Part shown: positions 22,349 to 31,661 of the stretch, one piece after another
How positions within the stretch are numbered: the stretch's first letter is position 1
How the letters are laid out: each line of letters starts with the position of its first letter
NCBI GenBank assembly: GCA_035553855.1
Contig: DATMJO010000051.1
Location: 1-35,945 of the forward strand
DNA: 35,945 bases
Source of the DNA: JBBDYQ01 sp035553855
GTDB taxonomy: Bacteria; Actinomycetota; Thermoleophilia; Solirubrobacterales; Thermoleophilaceae
Reading direction: 5' to 3'
Position numbers and translations under genes: made by a program
The notes under the pieces: generated by a model
Seen by the model: only the letters and a program-made list of their open reading frames with translations
Database searches by the model: none
Told to the model about the DNA's origin: nothing

Positions 22349-22365
22349 CACCAATTGATGTCACA
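22344..22365. promoter_or_regulatory. 22-bp palindrome, likely operator of the divergent MerR-type regulator
   Basis: The sequence has the form TGTnACAn + CAATTG + nTGTnACA. Every position pairs across the dyad except the two n positions in each half (4 and 8). It overlaps the -10 element of the membrane protein gene and lies 10 bases before the regulator's own -10 element. It is the most AT-rich spot in the region. Binding by the adjacent regulator is inference from position and symmetry. Confidence 0.7.
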
Positions 22366-22375
22366 TCGAAACATG

Positions 22376-22381
22376 TACCCT
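22376..22381 (+). promoter_or_regulatory. -10 element TACCCT, leaderless-type, for the MerR-type regulator
   Basis: TACCCT is followed by 6 bases and a GTG at 22388 that starts MSDRTNRDRR. This supports the GTG start over the upstream ATGs at 22331, 22361 and 22373, whose codons overlap the palindrome or the -10 element. Confidence 0.5.
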
Positions 22382-22387
22382 CCCTCT

Positions 22388-23164
22388 GTGTCCGATCGCA
22401 CGAACAGGGACCGCAGGCGCAAGGGCCGCCGTCGCGAGCACTCCCGCGACGACCTCACGATCGACCAACTCGCCCGCAAGACCGGGATGACGGTGCGCAA
22501 CATCCGGGCGCACCAGTCGCGCGGGCTCGTGCCCCCGCCCGAGGTGCGCGGGCGCACCGGCTACTACGGCCCCGACCACGTCGCGCGCATCGAGCTGATC
22601 CGCGAGCTCCAGGGCGAGGGCTTCAACCTGGAGGCGATCCGCCGGCTCGTCGAGGACGCCGCCGGGTCGAGCGCGGAGGTGCTGCGCTTCGCGCGCGCCG
22701 TGCGCGAGCCCTTCGAGGACGAGACGCCCGAGATCGTGGAGGCCGACGAGCTGGCCGAGCAGTGGGGCGAGGACACGGACCTGCTGGAGCGCGCCGTGGC
22801 GCTGGGGCTCGTGATCCCGCTCGGCGACGGCCGCTTCGAGGTCGTCAGCCCGCGTCTGGCCGAGGCCGGTCGCGAGCTCGCGGCGCTCGGGCTACCGCCA
22901 GGCACCTCACTCGACGTGGTCGAGCGCCTGCGCTCCCATGCCGAGGGCGTCGCCCAGACCTTCGTCGAGCTGTTCGTCGAGCAGGTCTGGAAGCCGTTCG
23001 AGGCGGCGGGCGCGCCGCCCGAGCGCTGGCCCGAGATCGCGGAGGCGATCGAGCGGCTCCGGCCGCTCGCCGCCGACGCCCTGCTCGCCGTCTTCCAGAT
23101 GGCGATGTCAGACGCCGTGGAGGACGCGTTCGGCCGCGAGGTGGGCAGGCTGCGAGCCGGGTAG
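22388..23164 (+). CDS. MerR-family transcriptional regulator
   Basis: A 258-residue regulator. After a basic N-terminal tail (RNRDRRRKGRRREH-like), residues ~25-95 hold the MerR winged helix-turn-helix: LTIDQLARKTGMTVRNIRAH, QSRGLVPPPEVRGRTGYYGP and DHVARIELIRELQGEGFNLE. The ~150-residue C-terminal part is helical with many Glu/Arg residues and contains no metal-binding cysteines, so it is not a MerR/CueR/SoxR-type metal or redox sensor; a ligand-binding or dimerisation role is possible. It is divergent from the 627-aa membrane protein and its stop is 28 bases before acs. The first three bases of a TAGATT element are its TAG stop. It probably controls the shared intergenic promoters, perhaps including its own. 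Confidence 0.88.
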   Translation: MSDRTNRDRRRKGRRREHSRDDLTIDQLARKTGMTVRNIRAHQSRGLVPPPEVRGRTGYYGPDHVARIELIRELQGEGFNLEAIRRLVEDAAGSSAEVLRFARAVREPFEDETPEIVEADELAEQWGEDTDLLERAVALGLVIPLGDGRFEVVSPRLAEAGRELAALGLPPGTSLDVVERLRSHAEGVAQTFVELFVEQVWKPFEAAGAPPERWPEIAEAIERLRPLAADALLAVFQMAMSDAVEDAFGREVGRLRAG

Positions 23165-23192
23165 ATTCCTCCTCGTCGACCGAGGAGGAGCG
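23162..23192 (+). promoter_or_regulatory. acs leader: TAGATT -10-like element and hairpin covering the Shine-Dalgarno
   Basis: CCTCCTCG (23168-23175) pairs perfectly with CGAGGAGG (23181-23188) around the loop TCGAC. The 3' arm is the Shine-Dalgarno sequence of acs, 4 bases before the ATG. TAGATT (23162-23167), which includes the merR stop codon, would start transcription near 23174, inside the 5' arm. RNA from that start could not form the full hairpin, whereas readthrough RNA from merR could. Regulatory function is inference. Confidence 0.55.
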
Positions 23193-25154
<1,962 letters not shown>

Positions 25155-25159
25155 CGCCC

Positions 25160-25186
25160 TGAGCTGCGAGCTCAACGTTGCGCAGC
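25160..25186 (+). terminator. Overlapping hairpins after acs
   Basis: TGAGCT-GCG-AGCTCA (25160-25174) is a perfect hairpin starting 5 bases after the acs stop. An alternative stem GCTGCG / CGCAGC (25163-25168 with 25181-25186) overlaps it. No T-run follows, so termination is plausible but unproven. Confidence 0.4.
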
Positions 25187-25376
25187 GACCGCCAGGGATG
25201 AAAATCGGATGAAATCGCCCTGAGTGTGGAAATCTACGTTGCCAAGAGAGCCGGTCGGCATGCACACTGGCTCGACTGCCACATGGATGCACTCTTTGTG
25301 GATCGGCACGGCGCGGATGCGCTGGCCGCTCTCAATCGGGCAGTTGGTGGCGAACGGTCAAGGGGGAAGAATTCGC
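25187..25376 (+). promoter_or_regulatory. AT-richer leader/promoter region of the secreted protein array
   Basis: This 190-bp gap is less GC-rich than its surroundings. It contains a direct repeat GATGAAAATCG/GATGAAATCG (25197-25217), a TACGTT -10-like element (25235-25240) and GGGGGAAG about 10 bases before the ATG at 25377. A 54-codon frame (25226-25390) overlaps the start of the secreted protein gene but has weak third-position bias, so I do not call it a gene. Confidence 0.35.
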
Positions 25377-27641
25377 ATGCAGCTCCGTAGACGGATCGAA
25401 AGTCTGCACATAACGGTCGGGATGTCACTCGCTCTGGCAGCGCTGGCAATGACGGCCGGCCCGGCCGCAGCCCAGTCCCCGACCTCCGCGATCATCGACA
25501 ACGGCACGGTGCAGCTGGGAGTCAACGCCGAAGGCCACCTCAATACGTACGAGGGCGGGTATCCGTCGAGTGGCGGTACGACTGCGGTCGGACTGCGCTA
25601 CCTCCCCACCAGCAACGAGTCAACGGCGCCGGGCTGCCTTTGCGAGGGCTGGGGCGTGGCCGATCCGATCTCCGGCGTGAGTGGTTGGGCGAACGTCGCC
25701 CAGGGCGGCACCTCCAACCTCACACTTCTCGAATTCAGCCCGACGGGCTCGACGGCGCTGTCGCGGGTGCAAGTGGGAAACACGTTCGAGATCACCCACA
25801 ACTACGCCCCCTCCACCAGGACCGATGACCTCTACCGCGTCGAGGTCACGATCAAGAACATCAGCGCCCAGACGGTCGACGCCCGCTACCGCCGGGTGAT
25901 GGATTGGGACATCGAGCCCACGGCCTTCGCGGAGTACGTGACGCTGCAGGCCGGCACGGCGGCGAACCTGCTCTATTCGAGCAACAACGGGTTCGCATCG
26001 TCCGACCCCCTGACGGGACCGAGCGACCTGGGGCAGGTGGGCAGCTTCACCGACGCCGGCCCTGACGACCACGGCGCGCTGTTCGACTTCGGTTTTGGTG
26101 AGCTCGCGCCAGGCGAGGAGAAGTCGTTCTTCACCTATTACGGGGCGTCCGGCACCGAGAACGGCGCGCTTGACGCGCTGGCCGCGGTCGGGGCGGAGGC
26201 TTACTCGTTCGGGCAGCCGAGCACTGAAGGCGGACCTACGCTCGGCACGCCCAACACGTTCATATTCGCCTTCGGCGGCGTCGGCGGCGCGGCGATCCTC
26301 ACGACCGCGTCGGTCGGCGACACCTCAGTCACGGAGGGCGGCGTCGCCCGGTTCGTCGTCTCTCTGGCCGAACCGGCCAACAACCCCGTCACCGTGGACT
26401 ACACGACCGCCGAAGGTAGCGCCCGGGCCGGGTCGGATTTCGCGGCACGGACCGGGACCCTCACGATCCCGGCCGGGGAGACCCAGGGCACCGTCGAGGT
26501 CCCGACCATCGACGACAACACCGTGGAGCCCAGCGAAACCTTCAACCTCGAGCTCTCCAACGCACAGGGCGCCGTCCTCGACGACGCAAGCGGCACCGCA
26601 ACGATCACCGACAACGACCTTGGGCCGCCGGCACGCACCGAGCCGCGTGAAGCCGCTCCCCCGCTCGAGGTCTCTGTCGATCCGACCACGGCCACATACA
26701 CCCAGGTAGTGCGCCATACGCTCACGGCGACGGTCCGCCGGGACGGGACCCCCGTGGGCGGCGAGCTGTTGCGGCTCCAGGTCACCGGCGCGAACGAGCG
26801 CTCCGAGTCCGACCGCAGCGATCCCGAGGGCCGCGTGTACTTCAGCTGGGTCGGGCAGGCGAACGGGACCGATACCGCGGTGGTGTTCGTCGACGGGAAC
26901 GGCGACGGCGAGCCGCAGACCGGCGAGCCCTCCGCACGCGCGACGGTGACCTGGCGCGGGGGCCTGCCTCGCTCGATCGAGACAGCCGACTCCATCGAGG
27001 AGCTGTCGCGGCCGGGTCTGTTCCAGGACGCGAACTTCGAGCCTGTCGGATCCGGTGAGGTCTTGGTGAAGCTGCCGGCGTCGCTCACGGCCCAGACGGT
27101 CAACAAGGGCTTCATCCCGCTCAGGGAGGCCGCCCAGCTCCCGGTCGGCACGATCATCAACACCGATCAGGGCCGCGTCGCGATTCAGTCTGCGGTCCGG
27201 TCGCGAACCCGCCGTCTACGCAGCGCCGACTTCTACGGCGGGACCTTCCAGTTCACTCAGCCCCGCTCACGGGCCGCCACCACGGAGATGGTGATGACCG
27301 GCGGCAGCTTCCGCCAGGAGTGTTCGGTATCGAAGCGCCGCCGCTCGCGCGGCGCGAGCGCAGACGGGCCGGACGCCGAGACCTCGCGGCGGCGCGGCGG
27401 GCGCACTGTGCGCCGCCTCTGGGGAAGCGGCAAGGGGCGCTTCCGTACCCGCGGCCGCTACTCCTCGGCCACGGTGCGCGGCACGCGCTGGCTCGTGGAG
27501 GACCGCTGCGAGGGGACGCTCACGCGGGTCCGGACGGGCACCGTCACGGTCCGCGACTTCCCGCGCCGGAGCACGGTGACCGTGCGGGCCGGCCGCAGCC
27601 ACTTCGCCGCGCGCCGCGCGCCGCGGAGCCTGACCAAGTAA
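25377..27641 (+). CDS. Secreted multidomain protein A (Calx-beta, Ig-like, FecR-like C-terminus)
   Basis: A 754-residue exported protein. MQLRRRIESL then a hydrophobic stretch ending AGPAAAQS is a signal peptide (cleavage near residue 33). A unique N-terminal domain runs to ~308, followed by a Calx-beta domain (~311-413; EGGVARFVVSL, GSDFAARTGTLTIPAGE, SGTATITDND), an Ig-like domain (~428-530), and a FecR-like C-terminal region (~555-754) with VLVKLPASLT, LPVGTIINTDQGRVAI and RRLWGSGKGRFRTRGRYSSA, then TVRGT and RAGRSHFA. Two cysteines (GGSFRQEC and EDRC) are conserved with paralogs B and C and could form a disulfide. There is no sorting or lipid anchor. The start is chosen for the GGGGGAAG ribosome site and the signal peptide. 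Calx-beta domains bind Ca2+ in other proteins; adhesion or surface function is inference. Confidence 0.85.
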   Translation: MQLRRRIESLHITVGMSLALAALAMTAGPAAAQSPTSAIIDNGTVQLGVNAEGHLNTYEGGYPSSGGTTAVGLRYLPTSNESTAPGCLCEGWGVADPISGVSGWANVAQGGTSNLTLLEFSPTGSTALSRVQVGNTFEITHNYAPSTRTDDLYRVEVTIKNISAQTVDARYRRVMDWDIEPTAFAEYVTLQAGTAANLLYSSNNGFASSDPLTGPSDLGQVGSFTDAGPDDHGALFDFGFGELAPGEEKSFFTYYGASGTENGALDALAAVGAEAYSFGQPSTEGGPTLGTPNTFIFAFGGVGGAAILTTASVGDTSVTEGGVARFVVSLAEPANNPVTVDYTTAEGSARAGSDFAARTGTLTIPAGETQGTVEVPTIDDNTVEPSETFNLELSNAQGAVLDDASGTATITDNDLGPPARTEPREAAPPLEVSVDPTTATYTQVVRHTLTATVRRDGTPVGGELLRLQVTGANERSESDRSDPEGRVYFSWVGQANGTDTAVVFVDGNGDGEPQTGEPSARATVTWRGGLPRSIETADSIEELSRPGLFQDANFEPVGSGEVLVKLPASLTAQTVNKGFIPLREAAQLPVGTIINTDQGRVAIQSAVRSRTRRLRSADFYGGTFQFTQPRSRAATTEMVMTGGSFRQECSVSKRRRSRGASADGPDAETSRRRGGRTVRRLWGSGKGRFRTRGRYSSATVRGTRWLVEDRCEGTLTRVRTGTVTVRDFPRRSTVTVRAGRSHFAARRAPRSLTK

Positions 27642-27654
27642 GTCGGCCCAGAGG

Positions 27655-27664
27655 CGAACGTTCG
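27655..27664. promoter_or_regulatory. 10-bp palindrome CGAACGTTCG upstream of secreted protein B
   Basis: A perfect 10-bp palindrome, ~50 bases upstream of the -10 element at 27708. It could be an operator; no second copy was found in the window. Confidence 0.3.
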
Positions 27665-27707
27665 GCTAGTTCGGAAACTGGTGCGAGACAGAAGGGCCAC
27701 ATAGCCC

Positions 27708-27713
27708 TACCCT
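27708..27713 (+). promoter_or_regulatory. -10 element TACCCT, leaderless-type, before the 14-codon upstream ORF
   Basis: TACCCT is followed by 7 bases and an ATG at 27721. The transcript would begin at the ATG of the upstream ORF, not at secreted protein B itself. Confidence 0.45.
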
Positions 27714-27720
27714 GTCCGTG

Positions 27721-27765
27721 ATGGTCTCGTCCTCCGGACTCGCCACGGAACGTCACCGGTGCTGA
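27721..27765 (+). CDS. 14-codon upstream ORF (possible leader peptide) of secreted protein B
   Basis: ATG to TGA encodes MVSSSGLATERHRC, and its stop overlaps the GTG start of secreted protein B by 7 bases, a layout suited to translational coupling. The leaderless -10 element points at this ATG. The final Cys codon recalls cysteine-responsive leader peptides of actinobacteria, but a single Cys codon is weak evidence. Confidence 0.4.
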   Translation: MVSSSGLATERHRC

Positions 27766-29843
27766 TTCGCGCGTTGCTCGCCGCGGCGGCGCTTTCGCTC
27801 GGCGTGACGACGAACGCGCCGGCCCTGCCGGTGGTGATCGACGGGTCGCCGCTGAACGTCTTCGTAGACCCGGACGGCCAACTCCAGGCCCGCTTCGACG
27901 GCGAGGTCGCCGGGGAGTTCTACCCGCCGACGAGCGACGCGGGAAACGCCGGCCTCAACATGGTTGTGGACGCCGGAAGCCCGTCCCAAACACTGTACGG
28001 CTTCCTCCAGAGCCCGTTCAGCGAGGTCTCGCAGGGCGTGGTCACCGGATCCGGAGCGATCGGGGATCCCTTCACCGTTGTCACGATCTATGGCGCGCCG
28101 ACGGCGAACGTAGGCGACACCGTCACCGTGACCCAGACCGTGACCTACGTCAACGGGCAGCGCCGCTTCAAGGTGCGCTATGACGTGAGCCATAGCGCGG
28201 GCTCGAGCAATTCGAAGGTGCGCCCCACCCTTTCGGCCGACATGTACATCGGCGGCAACGACGCCGGCGTCGGCTTCCTCAACGGGTCGCCGGGGAGCCG
28301 CACGGTCGGCGGGATCAACGAGGACTCGGGCGCGAGCGGCGGGATCCGCGAGCTCACCCCCTGGGCGCACTACGTGGTCGACGGCTTCTCTGCGACGTTC
28401 GACCAGGTCCGGAGCATGGGGGATCTCAGCGACACGATCCAGACGAACTTCGTCGACAACGGCGTCGCGATCCAGTGGCCGGACGCGACGGTGGGCTATC
28501 CCTTCGGCGACGCTAGCTTCGAGGCCGAGTGGGCGTTCACCCGCTTCGCAGCGCTCGAGCTCTCGCCAGGGACCGCCACACGGAACCCGGGCGCACTGCA
28601 CACAGTCACCGTCGCGGCCCAGAACTCGGACGGGAACCCGGACGTGGGCCGCACGATCCGCTACGAGGTCAGGGGCGCCAACCCCTTCCAGGGCTCGACC
28701 ACGACCGACTCGACCGGATCGACGCAGATCAGCTGGGGGAGCGGGACCACCGGCACGGACACACTGACGGCCTACGCCGACCTGAACAACAACACGGTCC
28801 GCGACGACAACGAGCCCGAGCGGACGGCGACCGTCGAATGGGTCGCGCCGGCCCAGGATCCTCCGTCGGACCCGCCGGCCCAGCAGCCGGAGCCGCTCAA
28901 TATCTCGCTTGACCCCGCATCCGCCGAGAAGGACGCGGGCGCGACCCATCAGGTGACCGCGCTCGTCCGTCGCGGCGCTGCGAGCGCGCCGGGCATCCCC
29001 GTCCGCTTCGGCGTAGCGGGCCCGAACCCGGCGGCCGGAAGCGGCACCAGTGCCGGTGACGGACGGGCATCGTTCTCCTGGCTCGGTCAGTCGAACGGGA
29101 CCGACACGCTGACCGCCTATGCCGACGAGAACGGCGACGGCACGCGCCAGGCGTCGGAACCGCAGGGCACCGCGACTGTGAGCTGGCGCAATGGCCTGCC
29201 CCCGTCCATCCCAACCGCCTCCTCCATCGACCAGCTTCCGAACCCGCAGGCCTTCAAGCAGACGAACATCGAGCCGGTCGGCGACGGCGAGGTGCTCGTG
29301 AAGCTCCCGCGCGGAGCGGCGAATGCCTCGCAGACCGTCAACAAGGGCTTCATCCCGCTGCGCGAGGCCGCGCAGCTGCCGGTCGGCACGATCATCAACG
29401 CCGACCAGGGACGCGCGAAGATCGAGGCGGCGGCGAAGGCCCGCGGCCCGCAGACCTCCACGGCCGACTTCCACTCGGGCACGTTCCGGGTCACGCAGCC
29501 GCGCGCGTCGAACCCCGTCACCGAGATGGTGATGGAGGGCGGCAGCTTCCGTGCGTGTACGAAGTCGAAGCGTCGCGCGACGGGCTCGGCACGGCGCGGC
29601 CGCACCGTCCGCCGCCTCTGGGGCTCGGGCAAGGGCCGCTTCCGCACGCGCGGCCGCTACTCGTCGGCCACCGTGCGCGGCACCGAGTGGGTCGTCGAGG
29701 ACCGCTGCGACGGAACCCTCACCCGCGTCCGCTCGGGCACCGTGACCGTCAGGGACTTCCCGCGCCGCCGCAACGTGTCCGTCCGCTCGGGGCGCAGCTA
29801 CCTCGCGCTCCGCAACCCGCCGCGGAGCCTCCAAAAGAGATAA
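27759..29843 (+). CDS. Secreted multidomain protein B (two Ig-like domains, FecR-like C-terminus)
   Basis: A 694-residue paralog of proteins A and C. The GTG start gives a signal peptide VLIRALLAAAALSLGVTTNA (cleavage near ALP). The N-terminal domain (~24-265) begins VIDGSPLNVFVDPDGQLQAR and is shared with protein C. Two Ig-like domains follow (~265-365 and ~377-480), each ending in a [D/N]xNxDG/N-type acidic loop and ATVxW strand, such as DENGDGTRQASEPQGTATVSW. The FecR-like C-terminal region (~505-694) is nearly the same as in protein A, including NKGFIPLREAAQLPVGTIIN. Two cysteines are conserved (FRAC, EDRC). No anchor is seen. There is no other start codon in frame that keeps the signal peptide. 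A hairpin (CGCCC-TGATC-GGGCG) directly follows the stop. Confidence 0.85.
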   Translation: MLIRALLAAAALSLGVTTNAPALPVVIDGSPLNVFVDPDGQLQARFDGEVAGEFYPPTSDAGNAGLNMVVDAGSPSQTLYGFLQSPFSEVSQGVVTGSGAIGDPFTVVTIYGAPTANVGDTVTVTQTVTYVNGQRRFKVRYDVSHSAGSSNSKVRPTLSADMYIGGNDAGVGFLNGSPGSRTVGGINEDSGASGGIRELTPWAHYVVDGFSATFDQVRSMGDLSDTIQTNFVDNGVAIQWPDATVGYPFGDASFEAEWAFTRFAALELSPGTATRNPGALHTVTVAAQNSDGNPDVGRTIRYEVRGANPFQGSTTTDSTGSTQISWGSGTTGTDTLTAYADLNNNTVRDDNEPERTATVEWVAPAQDPPSDPPAQQPEPLNISLDPASAEKDAGATHQVTALVRRGAASAPGIPVRFGVAGPNPAAGSGTSAGDGRASFSWLGQSNGTDTLTAYADENGDGTRQASEPQGTATVSWRNGLPPSIPTASSIDQLPNPQAFKQTNIEPVGDGEVLVKLPRGAANASQTVNKGFIPLREAAQLPVGTIINADQGRAKIEAAAKARGPQTSTADFHSGTFRVTQPRASNPVTEMVMEGGSFRACTKSKRRATGSARRGRTVRRLWGSGKGRFRTRGRYSSATVRGTEWVVEDRCDGTLTRVRSGTVTVRDFPRRRNVSVRSGRSYLALRNPPRSLQKR

Positions 29844-29858
29844 CGCCCTGATCGGGCG
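29844..29858 (+). terminator. Short hairpin after secreted protein B
   Basis: CGCCC-TGATC-GGGCG starts on the base after the TAA stop. It is only 5 bp, so termination would be weak; it could also separate or tune expression of protein C. Confidence 0.3.
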
Positions 29859-29864
29859 CTCCGA

Positions 29865-29874
29865 CCCCCCCCCC
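29865..29874 (+). repeat. Run of ten C between secreted protein genes B and C
   Basis: Ten consecutive C residues lie 6 bases before the ATG of the upstream ORF and ~47 bases before the start of protein C. Runs this long are prone to slippage and could either be a sequencing error or a phase-variable promoter/leader spacer. Confidence 0.9.
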
Positions 29875-29880
29875 TTGGAA

Positions 29881-29925
29881 ATGTCCTTCTTCGCGCTCGC
29901 GCCCTACCCATTGGAGATACCGTGA
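29881..29925 (+). CDS. 14-codon upstream ORF overlapping the start of secreted protein C
   Basis: ATG to TGA encodes MSFFALAPYPLEIP. Its stop overlaps the GTG start of protein C (GTGA), the coupling layout used throughout the window. It has the same length, 14 codons, as the upstream ORF of protein B, but a different sequence, and no clear -10 or ribosome site of its own. Confidence 0.35.
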   Translation: MSFFALAPYPLEIP

Positions 29926-31661
29926 TCCGCAGACTCCTCCTCCTTGCGACCCTCGTCGCGGTGGTCGCCCCATCGACCGCCTCCGCGGCGTTTCAGCGGA
30001 TCGACGGCTCGCCCATCGACGTCTACGTCGGCGACAGCGGCCGCCTCCAGGCCCGCTACGACGGCCAGACCGCAGGCGAGTTCTTCCCGTCCTCCTCCGA
30101 CGAGGCGAACGCGGGCTTCAGCCTCGGAACGGACCTCGGTCAGAGCCCGACCCTCTACGGCTACGCCGGAGCCGGCTTCACGCCGGTGACCCAGACCCCG
30201 GTGACGGGCTCCGGCGCCGCCGCCGACCCGTTCCAGGTCGTCACGGTCTACAGCGCCCCCGTGTCCTCCCAGTCCCAGCAGCAGCCGCCCGGCCGGATCT
30301 CGGTCCGCCAGGTCGTGACCTACGTCAACGGGCAGAGCGCTTTCCGCGTGCGCACCGAGCTCACCTCGACCGGCCAGACCAACGTCACCTTCAGGCCGCA
30401 GATGGGCGCCGACCTCACCCCGGGCGGCTCCGACTCCGGGTTCGGCTACCTCGCCGGCGGCGCGCCGGCCCGCACCGTCGGCGGCTTCAACCCCAGCTCC
30501 AGCGGCGCGGCGCTGATCGGCGAGGTCACGCCGTGGCGCAGCTACCAGGCGGAGCACTACACGACCGTGAACACCGCGCTGCGCGACCTCGCGGGCAACG
30601 GCCTGACCAACGCCGTCAGCGGCGTGTTCGTGGACATCGGCACGGGCGCCCAGTGGCCCGACGTGACGCTCTGCGGATGCGGGACCTCCACCGCGGCCTA
30701 CGAGGCCGACTGGCGCTTCACCCGCTTCGCGGGCCTTAGCCTCGAGCCGGAGAACGCCGAGCGCGCGGTGGGCGACACGCACACGCTCACGGTGAAGTCG
30801 CAATCGCCCGAGGGCGGGCCGGGAGGCGGCTCGACGATCCACTACACGGTCAACGGCTCCAATTCCACGACGGGATCCGTCGTGACCGGCCCGGACGGCA
30901 GTGCGGCGATCTCCTACACCGGCGCGAACGCGGGCAACGACTTCATCACCGCGTTCGCCGACCTGAACGGCGACGGCACGCAGAGCTCCGGCGAGCCGGC
31001 AGCCACGGCACAGGTCGAATGGATCGCGCCGATCCCCGGCTCCACGGTCGCGCTGACCCCGGTTCGGGGCACGGTGCTCGTCAAGCTCCCGCGCGGCGCG
31101 AGCCCGATCGCCGCGGGGTTCCGCGGCGCCAAGGCGCGTAAGGCCCAGGCGGGCGGGTTCGTCCCGCTCTCCCAGGTGGCGTCGGTCCCCGTGAAGTCGC
31201 AGATCGACGTCGCGAGGGGCGAGGTGCGGCTCACCAGCGCGGCGAACCTCCAGGGACTCGTCCAGCATTCGAACTTCTACTCTGGGCGCTTCCAGGTCCT
31301 GCAGCAGCCGAGCCGGCGCCCGATCACGGAGCTGCGGATGACCGGCGGGAGCTTCCGCTCCTGCCGCGTCTCCAAGCGCAGCTCGGCGAACGACCCGGAC
31401 GCGTTGGCGGCGGCAAGCCGCGGCAAGCGGGTACGGCGGCTCTGGGGCAACGGCAAGGGCCGCTTCCGCACGCGCGGGCGCTACTCATCGGCCACCGTGC
31501 GCGGGACGACCTGGCTCGTCCAGGATCACTGCGGCGGCACGCTCACGCGCGTCGCCCGCAGCCCGCGCACGAACCGCGTGGTGGTCCGCGACTTCGCGCG
31601 CAAGCGCAACGTCACGGTCCGGGCGGGGCGCAGCTACTTCGCGAGGCCGCGGGCGCGTTAG
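29922..31661 (+). CDS. Secreted multidomain protein C (one Ig-like domain, FecR-like C-terminus)
   Basis: A 579-residue paralog of A and B. The GTG at 29922 is preceded by TTGGAGATACC (ribosome site GGAG) and gives a clear signal peptide, MIRRLLLLATLVAVVAPSTA with cleavage at ASA. The N-terminal domain (~25-265; IDGSPIDVYVGDSGRLQARY) is shared with protein B. A single Ig-like domain (~271-365) ends DLNGDGTQSSGEPAATAQVEW. The FecR-like C-terminal region (~375-579) has GTVLVKLPRG, VPVKSQIDVARGEVRL, RRLWGNGKGRFRTRGRYSSA then TVRGT and VRAGRSYFA, with cysteines in FRSC and DHC. The stop overlaps the stop of the convergent kinase gene (31658-31661). No anchor is seen. Confidence 0.85.
   Translation: MIRRLLLLATLVAVVAPSTASAAFQRIDGSPIDVYVGDSGRLQARYDGQTAGEFFPSSSDEANAGFSLGTDLGQSPTLYGYAGAGFTPVTQTPVTGSGAAADPFQVVTVYSAPVSSQSQQQPPGRISVRQVVTYVNGQSAFRVRTELTSTGQTNVTFRPQMGADLTPGGSDSGFGYLAGGAPARTVGGFNPSSSGAALIGEVTPWRSYQAEHYTTVNTALRDLAGNGLTNAVSGVFVDIGTGAQWPDVTLCGCGTSTAAYEADWRFTRFAGLSLEPENAERAVGDTHTLTVKSQSPEGGPGGGSTIHYTVNGSNSTTGSVVTGPDGSAAISYTGANAGNDFITAFADLNGDGTQSSGEPAATAQVEWIAPIPGSTVALTPVRGTVLVKLPRGASPIAAGFRGAKARKAQAGGFVPLSQVASVPVKSQIDVARGEVRLTSAANLQGLVQHSNFYSGRFQVLQQPSRRPITELRMTGGSFRSCRVSKRSSANDPDALAAASRGKRVRRLWGNGKGRFRTRGRYSSATVRGTTWLVQDHCGGTLTRVARSPRTNRVVVRDFARKRNVTVRAGRSYFARPRAR

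Noticed and set aside
22331..22387. Earlier ATG starts for the MerR-type regulator (22331, 22361, 22373)
   Set aside because: They would run through the palindrome and -10 elements; the GTG at 22388 fits the leaderless spacing and directly precedes the basic tail of the DNA-binding domain.
25224..25376. Upstream in-frame extension of secreted protein A from GTG 25224 or ATG 25260
   Set aside because: The added residues are not signal-peptide-like and codon bias is weak; the ATG at 25377 has a strong ribosome site and a clear signal peptide.
25226..25390. 54-codon ORF overlapping the start of secreted protein A
   Set aside because: Third-position G/C is much lower than in real genes here and no promoter or ribosome site matches it; kept only as a remark in the leader feature.
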